From contig NZ_CM001023.1 in NCBI RefSeq assembly GCF_000166275.1, positions 4,033,001-4,097,000 of the forward strand: a stretch of 64,000 nt of DNA, in the 5' to 3' direction. The stretch comes from Algoriphagus machipongonensis (GTDB lineage Bacteria > Bacteroidota > Bacteroidia > Cytophagales > Cyclobacteriaceae). Under the pieces are notes generated by a model, which made no database searches, was not told where the DNA came from, and saw only the letters and a program-made list of their open reading frames with translations. The position numbers and the translations under genes are program-made. Position 1 is the stretch's first letter, and every line of letters starts with the position of its first letter. Of the stretch, positions 46,677-54,932 are shown one piece after another.

Positions 46677-47465
46677 TTAGTTTTCTTTAATGTAGTACTC
46701 ACTATTCTCTGATTTAATCAGATAGTATTTCTTGTTTATATTCAGAGGATTCTGCCCTTTCGGAATTAGATAAGTTGTATTTCCATCATCCAGCCTTTCC
46801 CACTTAGTTTTTCGTCCATTATCAATGACTATTAACTCCTCACCATTTCCTACATTCAGGATTTTAGGTGATGATACAGTCAGCATATTTGCGGGATATT
46901 TTGGAAATTTACATCTTGAACGAGCAATTTCAATTACTGGGTACTCTCCATCTATTTTGTATGCTTCGACCCCATCTGGATGATCAAACATTCCGAATAC
47001 TAAAAGCCCAGTTCTTGGGTAAGATTTAGCTTCATTTGCCCATTTTGGGTATTCATCGACCATTATCAATACTCCAGGATCATCTTTGAGGATTAATTTC
47101 TTCAATCTCTTTTCACATAAATCGGAGTTTTTGCCAACTAAGTATGTTGATATTTCACTTGCATTGTATCGACCGTGTGAAAAGACTCGAATCTGAGTTT
47201 CGGTGTGTCCCTTGAATGGCTTTTTGCCTAGCTCGATCTCAATGACGTACCACCTACTATAGTCTTTTTTAATTAAGCATAAATCTGGCTGACTTGATTC
47301 TCCGTTATACTCAATAGTCTTTTTGAGAGGTAGAGTATAGTATTCTGGGAATACTTCCTCTGAACGGGCGATAATTGTACGTTCGAGTGTGTCTTCTACA
47401 TAAGTTCCAGGTTCGAACTCTTCATACCAGTCATCTAGGATAAGTAATTTTGACTTTCCTTTCAT
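46677..47465 (-). CDS. Nuclease-fold candidate with D...E-x-E motif
   Basis: A 262-residue protein of unassigned family. Residues about 59-82 read QPDLCLIKKDYSRWYVIEIE then LGKK, that is P-D61, a beta-strand with E76-I-E78, and Lys81-Lys82 soon after. This is the hydrophobic-strand layout of PD-(D/E)xK nucleases, with the second acidic residue of an E-x-E type as in BamHI instead of the usual Lys. A Gln at 91 and helices follow. The C-terminal 80 residues are a small beta-rich domain with GKRK-like basic patch (NGRKTKWERLDDGN). Its start overlaps the methyltransferase stop by four bases. Proposed as the effector nuclease; inference. Confidence 0.6.
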   Translation of the reverse strand: MKGKSKLLILDDWYEEFEPGTYVEDTLERTIIARSEEVFPEYYTLPLKKTIEYNGESSQPDLCLIKKDYSRWYVIEIELGKKPFKGHTETQIRVFSHGRYNASEISTYLVGKNSDLCEKRLKKLILKDDPGVLIMVDEYPKWANEAKSYPRTGLLVFGMFDHPDGVEAYKIDGEYPVIEIARSRCKFPKYPANMLTVSSPKILNVGNGEELIVIDNGRKTKWERLDDGNTTYLIPKGQNPLNINKKYYLIKSENSEYYIKEN

Positions 47466-48715
47466 ATTCTATCACCCATAAAATGTTTTGTGCTTTCTTT
47501 TATCAAATCATAAGTTAAGTCCGATTCTCCATTGAGTCTGTGGTTTTCTTTGAATGGATTAATATCTGACAGGATTACGATTCTGTCCGTAGCTGTCGCT
47601 TTTCCTTTTGTTTCTCCCCATATCCGAGTGGTTTTATCAAATCCTTGAATATAGTCTGAGAAAATCCAAACGTTTTTAAAAAGCTTATTTTCTTTGACCA
47701 TAACCGCGAACTCTCTAGCTAGTGGTATAACACTATCCTTTGATTTAGCAACATCGCCTATCACAAAAACACCAACTCCATTGGGTTTAAGCAGCTTTTT
47801 AAATTGACTTACTGTGTCTTTTGAAAACTTAATCCATTCAAACAAATTCAGATCATCATCTAGTTCTTCGGAAATCAATTCAGGATTGGCATCTAAAAAC
47901 CAAGACCTAATCCAATTTTGGCGAGCGTAGTTGACTATGCCTAAATAAGGTGGAGAAGTAAGGATTAAATCAACTTTGCCTTTCAGTTTTTTAAACTCAG
48001 GTGTACTTGAAAGCGTTTTAGCATCGCTTCTATAAATCGAACTTTGACTTCTAGGAAAAGTGTGTTTTTCAAAGGTTCTTTTGATCTTCTCCCTGAGCAA
48101 TTGAAAAGTGTTACGATATTCTCTATTGAGTTGGTTAGTCTGAACAAAGCGTCTCACATATTCAGGTGACATACTGAATGTATTAGGCATACTAATGGAC
48201 AAGTAACCTGAACTCCCATCTTTTCTTTCTCCACCATGCATAATACCTAGTATAGTTCCAACAAGGATTTTTTCTTCCTTGCTTTTAGGCTCTTTTAGCA
48301 TGAGTTTTAAGTAGCATAATTCTGCTAGAGTCCGAGGGTGAAAAATCAAATGGATTTCATCTGGCTGAGCTTTTGCTTCGGGCAGAAACAAAGGGTAGTC
48401 ATAATTTTCTTCTAGCTCATCAATTAATTGCAAAATAGCTTCGGTGTCAGCTTGAACAGATTTTGCATGGCTTAAAGCAAGGGCAATAGGGTTTAAATCA
48501 GAAGCTACTGATTTCCGATTTAAAATTCTCGCTTCAAGAATCGTTGTTCCCCTTCCTGAAAATGGGTCATAAACAAGGTCTCCTTCATCGGTAAAAAACC
48601 TAATAAAGTAACTCGCCAAACTTGGTGGGAAGGAACCAAGATAGGAGCAGAGAGAGTGCAGAGGGTCATTGCTTCTTTTGTTTGCCCAAGGTGTAATATA
48701 GTTTACTTCATTCAT
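47462..48715 (-). CDS. DNA N4/N6 methyltransferase
   Basis: A 417-residue SAM-dependent DNA methylase. The SAM-binding motif I is DPFSGRGTT at 50-58 and the catalytic motif IV is TSPPY at 253-257, in the order I then IV, with about 190 residues between that could hold the target-recognition region. TSPPY indicates methylation of an exocyclic amino group (adenine N6 or cytosine N4). Its start overlaps the large ATPase by four bases. Likely the modification enzyme of the island. No separate specificity subunit is present. Confidence 0.9.
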   Translation of the reverse strand: MNEVNYITPWANKRSNDPLHSLCSYLGSFPPSLASYFIRFFTDEGDLVYDPFSGRGTTILEARILNRKSVASDLNPIALALSHAKSVQADTEAILQLIDELEENYDYPLFLPEAKAQPDEIHLIFHPRTLAELCYLKLMLKEPKSKEEKILVGTILGIMHGGERKDGSSGYLSISMPNTFSMSPEYVRRFVQTNQLNREYRNTFQLLREKIKRTFEKHTFPRSQSSIYRSDAKTLSSTPEFKKLKGKVDLILTSPPYLGIVNYARQNWIRSWFLDANPELISEELDDDLNLFEWIKFSKDTVSQFKKLLKPNGVGVFVIGDVAKSKDSVIPLAREFAVMVKENKLFKNVWIFSDYIQGFDKTTRIWGETKGKATATDRIVILSDINPFKENHRLNGESDLTYDLIKESTKHFMGDRI

Positions 48716-50964
48716 GTCATTACACTGTCCTTTTCAACACTTTCAGTTATAATTGGCTCAAAGAAGTCGTTTATCATACCGCAAACAGTTTCACTTGCGT
48801 TTTTCAGGTATTCGTCACGTAATTTCTCAACAAATTCTCCTTGAAGTGACTCTTGATCTTCAGAGAATAGTTTTGACGGTTCTACTTTGTTCGCCATGAA
48901 TGCATAAAAGGAAATATGCTCTAAGTACTTATTCTGAATGCTATCTACAGCTTCTTCACTGTAACGTTGAGCACGAGCGACAAGCTTTGTCAGATTCTTA
49001 TTTTCAGCTGAAACATAAATGATAACTCCATCTTGATCGTCAAGAACTTGAGCTACACTTAAATCATTCCATTCATTTTCTTGGAACCATGGGTTATTTC
49101 TGTCTACAAATTCCACTTGGATATTTGGAGTTTTATTATCCCCGTCTCCTGAAGGATTGGAATCTTCTGGTCTTTCTATGGCAACTACGTCAACTGCAGA
49201 ATTGAATGACTTTTGCCTAGGCGGTCGCAGTTCTAAAGTGATTTGGCCTTCATCACCAATTTGTGTTTCATCTGAAACTCTAAAGTGAGCCAATCCATAG
49301 CCATCAACTACACGAGCTGTTCCCGTGAACATACCGAAAGATTGAGGCTCAATAAATGCAACGAAAGTTTCAGCTTTATTGAAGTAGCTTGGGTGAGCAT
49401 CTGTTTTGAACTTGATTGCGAAGCTTTTGTTTTGATACACTTCTTTGGGAGAAGGTGTAACAATCTCAAAAAATGTTGGTGGGTCTTCAACTGGAATCTC
49501 AGGTAATTTCTCACTATTATGTGATTCATTTGTTTTTGTGGCGGTTACTGAATTGCCACTTCCTGAACTTTTTAAGAATGTGTTGATTCTTCGGGCTAAT
49601 CGCTTCCTTAGATTATCAAGTGCCGAAGTATCTTCTTGTGTAAAATAGCGTTGTTTCCTTTCTCTATCTAGTCGCTTCAATTCATCATCTGCTGCAAGTG
49701 TATCTAGGGTTAATTTTTTTAATTCTTCAAGAATTGAAGTGTCTCGAAGTGATTCTCTTGTGCTGCTGAAAAGCTGTCTTTTGGAATCATTATCCATGTT
49801 GTCAGCTTCAATTTGAACTATCAAGTAGTTGTCAAGGAATGGTAGTTTTAAGTCGTTTTTGATTAGCGTGTTACCAATGACTCCTTGTTTTTGACCATTG
49901 AATGTGATAACAATTGGTTGGGAAGGCATCACATAATTTTTGATCCTTGTTTTTGGATTATCACCTGTGGTGTTTAATACCCAATAGTAGATAATCACCT
50001 TCCCGTCCTTAAAAGTCAGAGGCACTTCTTGGCGGTAGTCTAAGAAGTCTGTATTTGTCAAGAGTCTATTATTTCCTGTAACTGTTCTATTTACGGGCTT
50101 TGAACCACGTTCATCCGAAATTGTAAATGGAATAATTGGGTCAAATAAGTAATTGTGAGCCAAATACCAAAGGCCTGTTCCTGGAGCAGTCATATTTCCC
50201 TTGAATTTGCCCAAGTCCATCATAATATGTCTCACTAATGTGCCTGGTTCAAATTCTTTATCGTCAATTTCAGTAACAAATGGTTGTCCAGTGCCTTTGT
50301 CGACCATGTATTCGTACCACTCATGCTTGTCTTTATTGACATCGCCTGGGTTTATACGGACAATAGTCCAAGCTACTTTTGGTTTTTTACGTTTGTCTCC
50401 GAAGAATGGTCTTGAAATAATTAGTGTCAAATTATTGTAGGATAAAGCAGTTGAGCCGCCTTGTCCATAGGCTCCCATCAAGTGTAGTTTGCCAATTTTA
50501 TTGTTTCCATTAAGGTCAAGAATCGTCTTAGAAAACTGTTCAGGTTCTAATCCAATACCCAAATCTCTAATCTCGACTGTAGGTTTTGTTTTTTGACCTG
50601 AATCTGTCAATGTTACCTTGACTTTGGGCGAAAGACTTCTTAGTCTTTCATCATTGCTGTCTGAAATCTTCGAAATTTTACCTTGTTCAATATTGAACCA
50701 TAATTCGCTCGCTCTTCTTGGCGTTTTAATATCTGTAGGTTCTTCTTGGTCAATCCATTCTTTTTCGAGAACGGCATCAATTGCATTGGTAATTCTTTCA
50801 GTTACTCCTGCAGCAGGGTCGGTTCCAATATTTATAGTCGCTAGATTGTTTTTTCTATTTCCAACTGGTTCAAAGCGATATTTCGCTTTGCCAATTTTCA
50901 TTATCACTTCTCTGACTTGCTCTGGCTTGTGTGCTGCAAGAAGGCTTTTAAATATTTCTTTCAT
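48712..50964 (-). CDS. Large GHKL ATPase of the island
   Basis: A 750-residue predicted ATPase distinct from the 513-residue one. Bergerat motifs: ERITNAIDAV (Glu57, Asn60, Asp63), RDLGIGLEP at 133-141 (D-x-G-x-G), and MGAYGQGGSTALSYNN at 163-178 (lid). Residues about 195-450 form a middle domain containing TLVRHIMMDLG and SSTRESLRD. A charged segment precedes a beta-rich domain at about 505-610, then a helical tail (about 640-740) with LVARAQRYSEEAVDSIQNKYLEHI. Second gene of the operon; begins two bases after the 76-residue gene. Function as a molecular switch is inferred from the fold. Confidence 0.82.
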   Translation of the reverse strand: MKEIFKSLLAAHKPEQVREVIMKIGKAKYRFEPVGNRKNNLATINIGTDPAAGVTERITNAIDAVLEKEWIDQEEPTDIKTPRRASELWFNIEQGKISKISDSNDERLRSLSPKVKVTLTDSGQKTKPTVEIRDLGIGLEPEQFSKTILDLNGNNKIGKLHLMGAYGQGGSTALSYNNLTLIISRPFFGDKRKKPKVAWTIVRINPGDVNKDKHEWYEYMVDKGTGQPFVTEIDDKEFEPGTLVRHIMMDLGKFKGNMTAPGTGLWYLAHNYLFDPIIPFTISDERGSKPVNRTVTGNNRLLTNTDFLDYRQEVPLTFKDGKVIIYYWVLNTTGDNPKTRIKNYVMPSQPIVITFNGQKQGVIGNTLIKNDLKLPFLDNYLIVQIEADNMDNDSKRQLFSSTRESLRDTSILEELKKLTLDTLAADDELKRLDRERKQRYFTQEDTSALDNLRKRLARRINTFLKSSGSGNSVTATKTNESHNSEKLPEIPVEDPPTFFEIVTPSPKEVYQNKSFAIKFKTDAHPSYFNKAETFVAFIEPQSFGMFTGTARVVDGYGLAHFRVSDETQIGDEGQITLELRPPRQKSFNSAVDVVAIERPEDSNPSGDGDNKTPNIQVEFVDRNNPWFQENEWNDLSVAQVLDDQDGVIIYVSAENKNLTKLVARAQRYSEEAVDSIQNKYLEHISFYAFMANKVEPSKLFSEDQESLQGEFVEKLRDEYLKNASETVCGMINDFFEPIITESVEKDSVMT

Positions 50965-50966
50965 CG

Positions 50967-51197
50967 CTAAAAGTTGAATGAGTCAATGTTGTTCTTTAAG
51001 TTCTTTTTATAGAGTGTTTCCATAGTTTTTAGCTCATCCTTTATTGCTTTAATCATTTTCTGAACATCGTCTTCTGAGTATTCATAATTGTTAATGTTTG
51101 AGCATTTCGATAAGCTGCGAATCCCTGCAAGGAGCTTGTCTACTCGCTTAGAGGCTACACGCTTAAATCTATCTTTCTTTAGTTCAGAATTGTCCAT
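50967..51197 (-). CDS. Small helical protein, first gene of island operon
   Basis: A 76-residue basic, helical protein. It has SKRVDKLLAGIRSLSKCSNI then NNYEYSEDDVQKMIKAIKDE, a pattern I have the impression is seen in small proteins encoded beside phage- or defence-related genes, but no named domain can be given. The tight packing (two bases to the ATPase gene) and protein-like composition make it a likely real gene. Possible regulator or antitoxin-like partner; unproven. Confidence 0.6.
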   Translation of the reverse strand: MDNSELKKDRFKRVASKRVDKLLAGIRSLSKCSNINNYEYSEDDVQKMIKAIKDELKTMETLYKKNLKNNIDSFNF

Positions 51198-51390
51198 AGT
51201 TCTGATATTTATTCAAATATAGCGTCAAAATTAATATTATTTACTACATAATACAATATATAGTAGTTTTTCTTTTCGTGGTTGGGAAGAAAACAGCTCT
51301 TTTGGTTTTTCAGCTTTGGCTTTGGGTGTCGGCAAAAACCAAATGTGCTTGAATGTGCGTTGGCTTTTTTTGTATGCTGCACAACACCTG
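51198..51390. other. Upstream region of the island operon
   Basis: Gene-free. It should contain the operon promoter on the minus strand. An A/T-rich run (TATTATTTACTACATAATAC) lies near 51234-51253. No confident promoter box was identified. Confidence 0.4.
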
Positions 51391-51412
51391 TATATACGTA
51401 ATTGCGTATATA
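51391..51412. repeat. 22-bp imperfect palindrome TATATACG...CGTATATA
   Basis: Arms TATATACG (51391-51398) and CGTATATA (51405-51412) flank a near-palindromic centre; only one symmetric pair mismatches. It could be a regulator site or recombination site. It lies about 190 bases upstream of the first island gene. Confidence 0.7.
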
Positions 51413-51478
51413 TCCATTATAGATTTTGTGCTTAGTCTAATTTTATACATCTGACTATCAGTGTTTTAATTTGATTAC

Positions 51479-51512
51479 CCGACAACAAATGACAACAAAC
51501 GTTTGTTGTCGG
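51479..51512. repeat. Palindromic triple half-site GACAACAAA
   Basis: Positions 51491-51510 are a perfect 20-bp palindrome GACAACAAACGTTTGTTGTC. A further direct copy GACAACAAA stands immediately before at 51481-51489, and the outer CCG/CGG pair extends the symmetry to an 11-base inverted pair. It looks like an operator with one extra half-site, or a recombinase site. No gene is assigned. Confidence 0.8.
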
Positions 51513-51597
51513 ATAAAGTGAATCGATATCAAAAAAATCATCTAATCTCTGATACCTAAACAAAACCATAAGAACGGTATCAAAATCTTTAGTTCCT

Positions 51598-51615
51598 ATA
51601 CCCAGTACTGGGTAT
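51598..51615. repeat. 18-bp perfect palindrome ATACCCAGTACTGGGTAT
   Basis: A perfect 18-bp inverted repeat, followed by a run of T. The T run makes a terminator possible on the plus strand, but no plus-strand gene ends here. I have an impression that similar TACCCAGTACTGGGTA motifs occur in Bacteroidota intergenic regions; not checked. Confidence 0.7.
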
Positions 51616-51643
51616 TTTTTTTCATTTTTAAGGGGGAAAACCT

Positions 51644-51678
51644 AAAAAAAAAGGGGCTACCAGCAATGCTGATAGCCC
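51644..51678 (-). terminator. Terminator of the transhydrogenase operon
   Basis: Arms GGGCTA-CAGC and GCTG-TAGCCC with one mismatch and a three-base loop. On the minus strand it is followed by a run of about nine T. It is 31 bases past the pntB stop. Confidence 0.85.
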
Positions 51679-51708
51679 AGGTATAGGTTTGAAAACAAAA
51701 AAATAAAA

Positions 51709-53094
51709 TCACATTTCCTTCATTTCAGTCACCACTTTGGTGATCGTCTGCTTGGCATCACCAAATAGCATAAGGCAATTTGGATAGCCAAAGAGTTCAT
51801 TTTCCACCCCTGCATAGCCTTTGCCCATACTTCTTTTACTGACGATCACCGTTCTGGCTTTATCTGCATTCAATACCGGCATTCCATAAATTGGACTTTG
51901 TGGATTATTTCTTGCAGCTGGATTTACCACATCATTCGCTCCCACGATCAATACCAAATCGGTATTTTGAAAATCATCATTTATTGATTCCATTTCAATC
52001 AATTTGTCATAAGAAATATTGGCCTCGGCTAAGAGCACGTTCATATGTCCAGGCATCCTTCCAGCGACCGGGTGAATTGCAAATTTGAAGTCTATATTTC
52101 TTTTCTCGCATTGCTCCATTAATTCACGGATCACATGTTGCGCTTGAGCTACGGCCATTCCATAACCCGGAACTACAATCACAGAAGAAACAGAGTCAAA
52201 AAGCATGGCTGTTTCCTCTACTCCTACCTCTTTCACAGTGATGGATGGCCCATCACCTGCGGGACCAGAAGTAGTCTGTCCGAAACCTCCTAGCAACACA
52301 TTGATTAGAGAGCGGTTCATCGCTTTACACATAATCTGTGTCAGGATAATCCCTGATGCTCCTACCAAAGAACCCGCTACAATCAGAACATTATTATTCA
52401 AAATGAAACCAGTGGCGCAGGCTGCCATTCCTGAGTAAGAGTTTAATAAGGAGATTACCACTGGCATATCCGCCCCTCCAATGGGTATCACGGTCAATAC
52501 TCCCAAAACCAATGCAATGACAATCAATACAATGATCAAAATAGGGTCTGATTGATCCATCACATTAAATACGGCAGCTGTTAAAAAGCTTAGAAACAAC
52601 ACCAAATTGAGCGGGTGTTGACCTTTGAAAGTGATGGGGGAACCCGAAATATTTCCATTCAATTTTAGGAAAGCGATAATTGAACCTGTAAATGTCAGAC
52701 CTCCAATAAATACCGAAACAATAATACTGATGACTGTAACCAGCTCAATGGATTCCATTTGAACGGTGGTACGAAGGAAGTAATCTGACAAGGCAACAGT
52801 AAAGGAAGCTAAGCCACCAAAACCATTGAATATGGCCACCATTTCAGGCATTTTGGTCATTTCCACCTTGTTGGCATAATAGAGTCCGATTGCAGATCCC
52901 AAGACAATACATCCAAATATTTCCACCATGGAAATAACCTGGATTTGAAGTAAGGTAGCGATGATGGCAATCAACATCCCCAAGGCAGACAATCTGTTTC
53001 CCTGCCGAGCGGATTTGGTTTTATTCATCATTTTGATCCCCAGCACAAAAAGGATGGAGGCAACCAAGTAAGCTATTTGAATAGTAATACTCAT
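51709..53094 (-). CDS. pntB: NAD(P) transhydrogenase beta subunit
   Basis: A 461-residue membrane protein of the proton-translocating transhydrogenase. The N-terminal about 260 residues are hydrophobic segments (about nine); the C-terminal about 180 residues are the NADP(H)-binding domain III with VIVVPGYGMAVAQAQH, HPVAGRMPGHMNVLLAEA and DVVNPAARNNPQSPIYGMPVL. Couples hydride transfer from NADH to NADP with proton movement. Its start overlaps the pntAB stop by four bases. Third gene of a three-gene operon. Confidence 0.97.
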   Translation of the reverse strand: MSITIQIAYLVASILFVLGIKMMNKTKSARQGNRLSALGMLIAIIATLLQIQVISMVEIFGCIVLGSAIGLYYANKVEMTKMPEMVAIFNGFGGLASFTVALSDYFLRTTVQMESIELVTVISIIVSVFIGGLTFTGSIIAFLKLNGNISGSPITFKGQHPLNLVLFLSFLTAAVFNVMDQSDPILIIVLIVIALVLGVLTVIPIGGADMPVVISLLNSYSGMAACATGFILNNNVLIVAGSLVGASGIILTQIMCKAMNRSLINVLLGGFGQTTSGPAGDGPSITVKEVGVEETAMLFDSVSSVIVVPGYGMAVAQAQHVIRELMEQCEKRNIDFKFAIHPVAGRMPGHMNVLLAEANISYDKLIEMESINDDFQNTDLVLIVGANDVVNPAARNNPQSPIYGMPVLNADKARTVIVSKRSMGKGYAGVENELFGYPNCLMLFGDAKQTITKVVTEMKEM

Positions 53095-53378
53095 TTTTTC
53101 TTGAACATTTTAAGCATACGATCAGTAACAGTGTATCCACCCACCACATTGATGGTAGCCAATACCAGTGCGGCCATTCCCAGCCACTTACTTATGGTCA
53201 CATAACCCATTTCATTACAGGCCAATAGTGCTCCCACGATGGTGATACCTGATATGGCATTCGACCCAGACATTAAAGGAGTATGTAAGGTGGGAGGAAC
53301 TTTTGCAATCAGTTCAAACCCTAGAAAACTTGCCAGAACAAGTATATATATCAGAATAATCAGTGCTTCTGAGCTCAT
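53091..53378 (-). CDS. pntAB: NAD(P) transhydrogenase alpha subunit, membrane part
   Basis: A 95-residue protein with three transmembrane segments (ALIILIYILVLASFLGFELI, NAISGITIVGALLACNEM, WLGMAALVLATINVVGGYTV). The motif VPPTLHTPLMSGSNAISGI is diagnostic. In many bacteria the alpha subunit is split, with this piece separate from the NAD-binding part. It lies 12 bases after pntAA and overlaps pntB by four. Confidence 0.95.
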   Translation of the reverse strand: MSSEALIILIYILVLASFLGFELIAKVPPTLHTPLMSGSNAISGITIVGALLACNEMGYVTISKWLGMAALVLATINVVGGYTVTDRMLKMFKKK

Positions 53379-53390
53379 CTTTTGAGAAGT

Positions 53391-54521
53391 TTATTTCGAT
53401 TGATTAATTATTTTATTGGTAAACTCATGTACCGTTTCGCCTTCGTAGGTAATCAAAACACCTTTAGTGATTTCTTCTTCCCTATCCAGGTTAAAGCCTT
53501 CGCTGCTTGCCAAATGCATCAGCAAAGTAGAAATGTTAGTGGCATACAGCTGACTGGCATTCGTAGGCAGTAAGGACGGAAGATTTGATTCACCCACGAG
53601 CGTAACTCCATGTTTGACTACAGTCTTATCTTTTTCAGAAATCTCACAATTCCCACCTGATTCTACGGCCATATCTACTATTACAGCCCCCTGTTTCATG
53701 GACTTTACCATATCTTCAGTAACCAAAATCGGTGATTTTTTACCCATGACAAGAGCAGTGGTAATGACTAAATCTGACTCTTTAATTTTACTTTGAATCA
53801 GTTCTTTTTGCTTCTGCAAAAACTCTTCAGAAACTTCCGACGCATATCCACCTTCTACCTTCACTCCTTCTGCCCCTTCCACAGTCAAAAACCTACCTCC
53901 TAAGGACTCCACTTGCTCTTTTGTTTCTGGCCTTACATCGGTCACCTCCACAATTGCACCCAAACGTTTTGCTGTCGCAATCGCTTGAAGCCCAGCTACC
54001 CCGGCACCAAATATCAATACCTTGGCGGGAGTAATAGTACCAGAAGCAGTCATCATCAAAGGGAAAATCTTCCCTAAATAGTTTGCTCCTAAAATCACCG
54101 ATTTATACCCTGCCAAATTTGCCTGTGAACTTAAGGAGTCCATTTTTTGAGCTCTGGAAATTCTAGGCACAGCATCCATAGAAAAAGAAGAAATTTTCTT
54201 CTGATTCATGGCATCGAGAACCTCGGGATGGTTGTAAGCATACATCAAGGAAATACAAGCTGTACCTTCCTTCATTTTGGAGACCTCCTCTACTGTAAAG
54301 ATATTCACCTTTAATAGCACTTGAGAATCAAATACATCTGACTGGCTGATGACTTGAGCACCTGATTTCTTATAATCCTCATCAGAAAAATAAGACGCCA
54401 TTCCAGCTTCAGGTTCTACTGAAACCTCAAAACCTTTCTTAATCAAAAGTTTTATGACATCTGGGCTAAGTGCCACCCTATTTTCGAATGCTTTGGTCTC
54501 TTTTAAAACACCTATTTTCAT
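53391..54521 (-). CDS. pntAA: NAD(P) transhydrogenase alpha subunit, NAD(H)-binding part
   Basis: A 376-residue protein related to alanine dehydrogenase. FENRVALSPDVIKLL at the start, NAD-binding VLIFGAGVAGLQAIATAKRLGAIVEVTDVR and YLGKIFPLMMTASGTITPA are clear. It forms the soluble domain I. First gene of the pnt operon; the upstream 410 bases hold the promoter. The split arrangement pntAA-pntAB-pntB is as in Rhodospirillum rubrum. Confidence 0.96.
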   Translation of the reverse strand: MKIGVLKETKAFENRVALSPDVIKLLIKKGFEVSVEPEAGMASYFSDEDYKKSGAQVISQSDVFDSQVLLKVNIFTVEEVSKMKEGTACISLMYAYNHPEVLDAMNQKKISSFSMDAVPRISRAQKMDSLSSQANLAGYKSVILGANYLGKIFPLMMTASGTITPAKVLIFGAGVAGLQAIATAKRLGAIVEVTDVRPETKEQVESLGGRFLTVEGAEGVKVEGGYASEVSEEFLQKQKELIQSKIKESDLVITTALVMGKKSPILVTEDMVKSMKQGAVIVDMAVESGGNCEISEKDKTVVKHGVTLVGESNLPSLLPTNASQLYATNISTLLMHLASSEGFNLDREEEITKGVLITYEGETVHEFTNKIINQSK

Positions 54522-54932
54522 TTTATAGTAGGTTGAGTAATTCTTTAAAAAGCGTTTAACTCTATAATATATTCAAAGAAAGTCTGAATTAACTGCTAAA
54601 CCCACCTGCATTATCCTGAATTCTTCCACTTTCTTGATATTTTCTTTGGATAATCACCATATAGCCAAAACGCTATTTTAAACCAAAAAATAACCATTCA
54701 ACATAAATTATTTTAAAAAACCATCATTTTTGAAACCAGTTTTTTGGAAATCGACAAAAATCACGATCATTCTTAGGCTTTTTATGCCCTAGATCATTTA
54801 ATCTTACAATAATCTTTAGAAAATATCCTTTACCACTGATCCTTCTAGATTTACAGTTTAAAGACATTCAGGGTTTATTCCAGAAGATAAATCCCTATTT
54901 TAGATTCACTTGTTTTACCTAATCAATAATCC
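54522..54932. other. Divergent promoter region between pntAA and an oxidoreductase
   Basis: About 410 AT-rich bases separating two divergent genes. I see no ORF, RNA gene or strong hairpin. The promoters of both operons should lie here, but no box was identified confidently. Confidence 0.5.

Noticed and set aside
49285-49648. Overlapping short frames opposite the 750-residue ATPase gene
   Set aside because: They are antisense shadows of a gene whose ATPase motifs are clear.
45130-51197. BREX, DISARM, Zorya or Wadjet as identity of the island
   Set aside because: Their marker genes (PglZ and BrxC; DrmA/B helicase and DUF1998; ZorA/B; JetA-D) are not recognised here; a Z1-type helicase of MZA is also absent.
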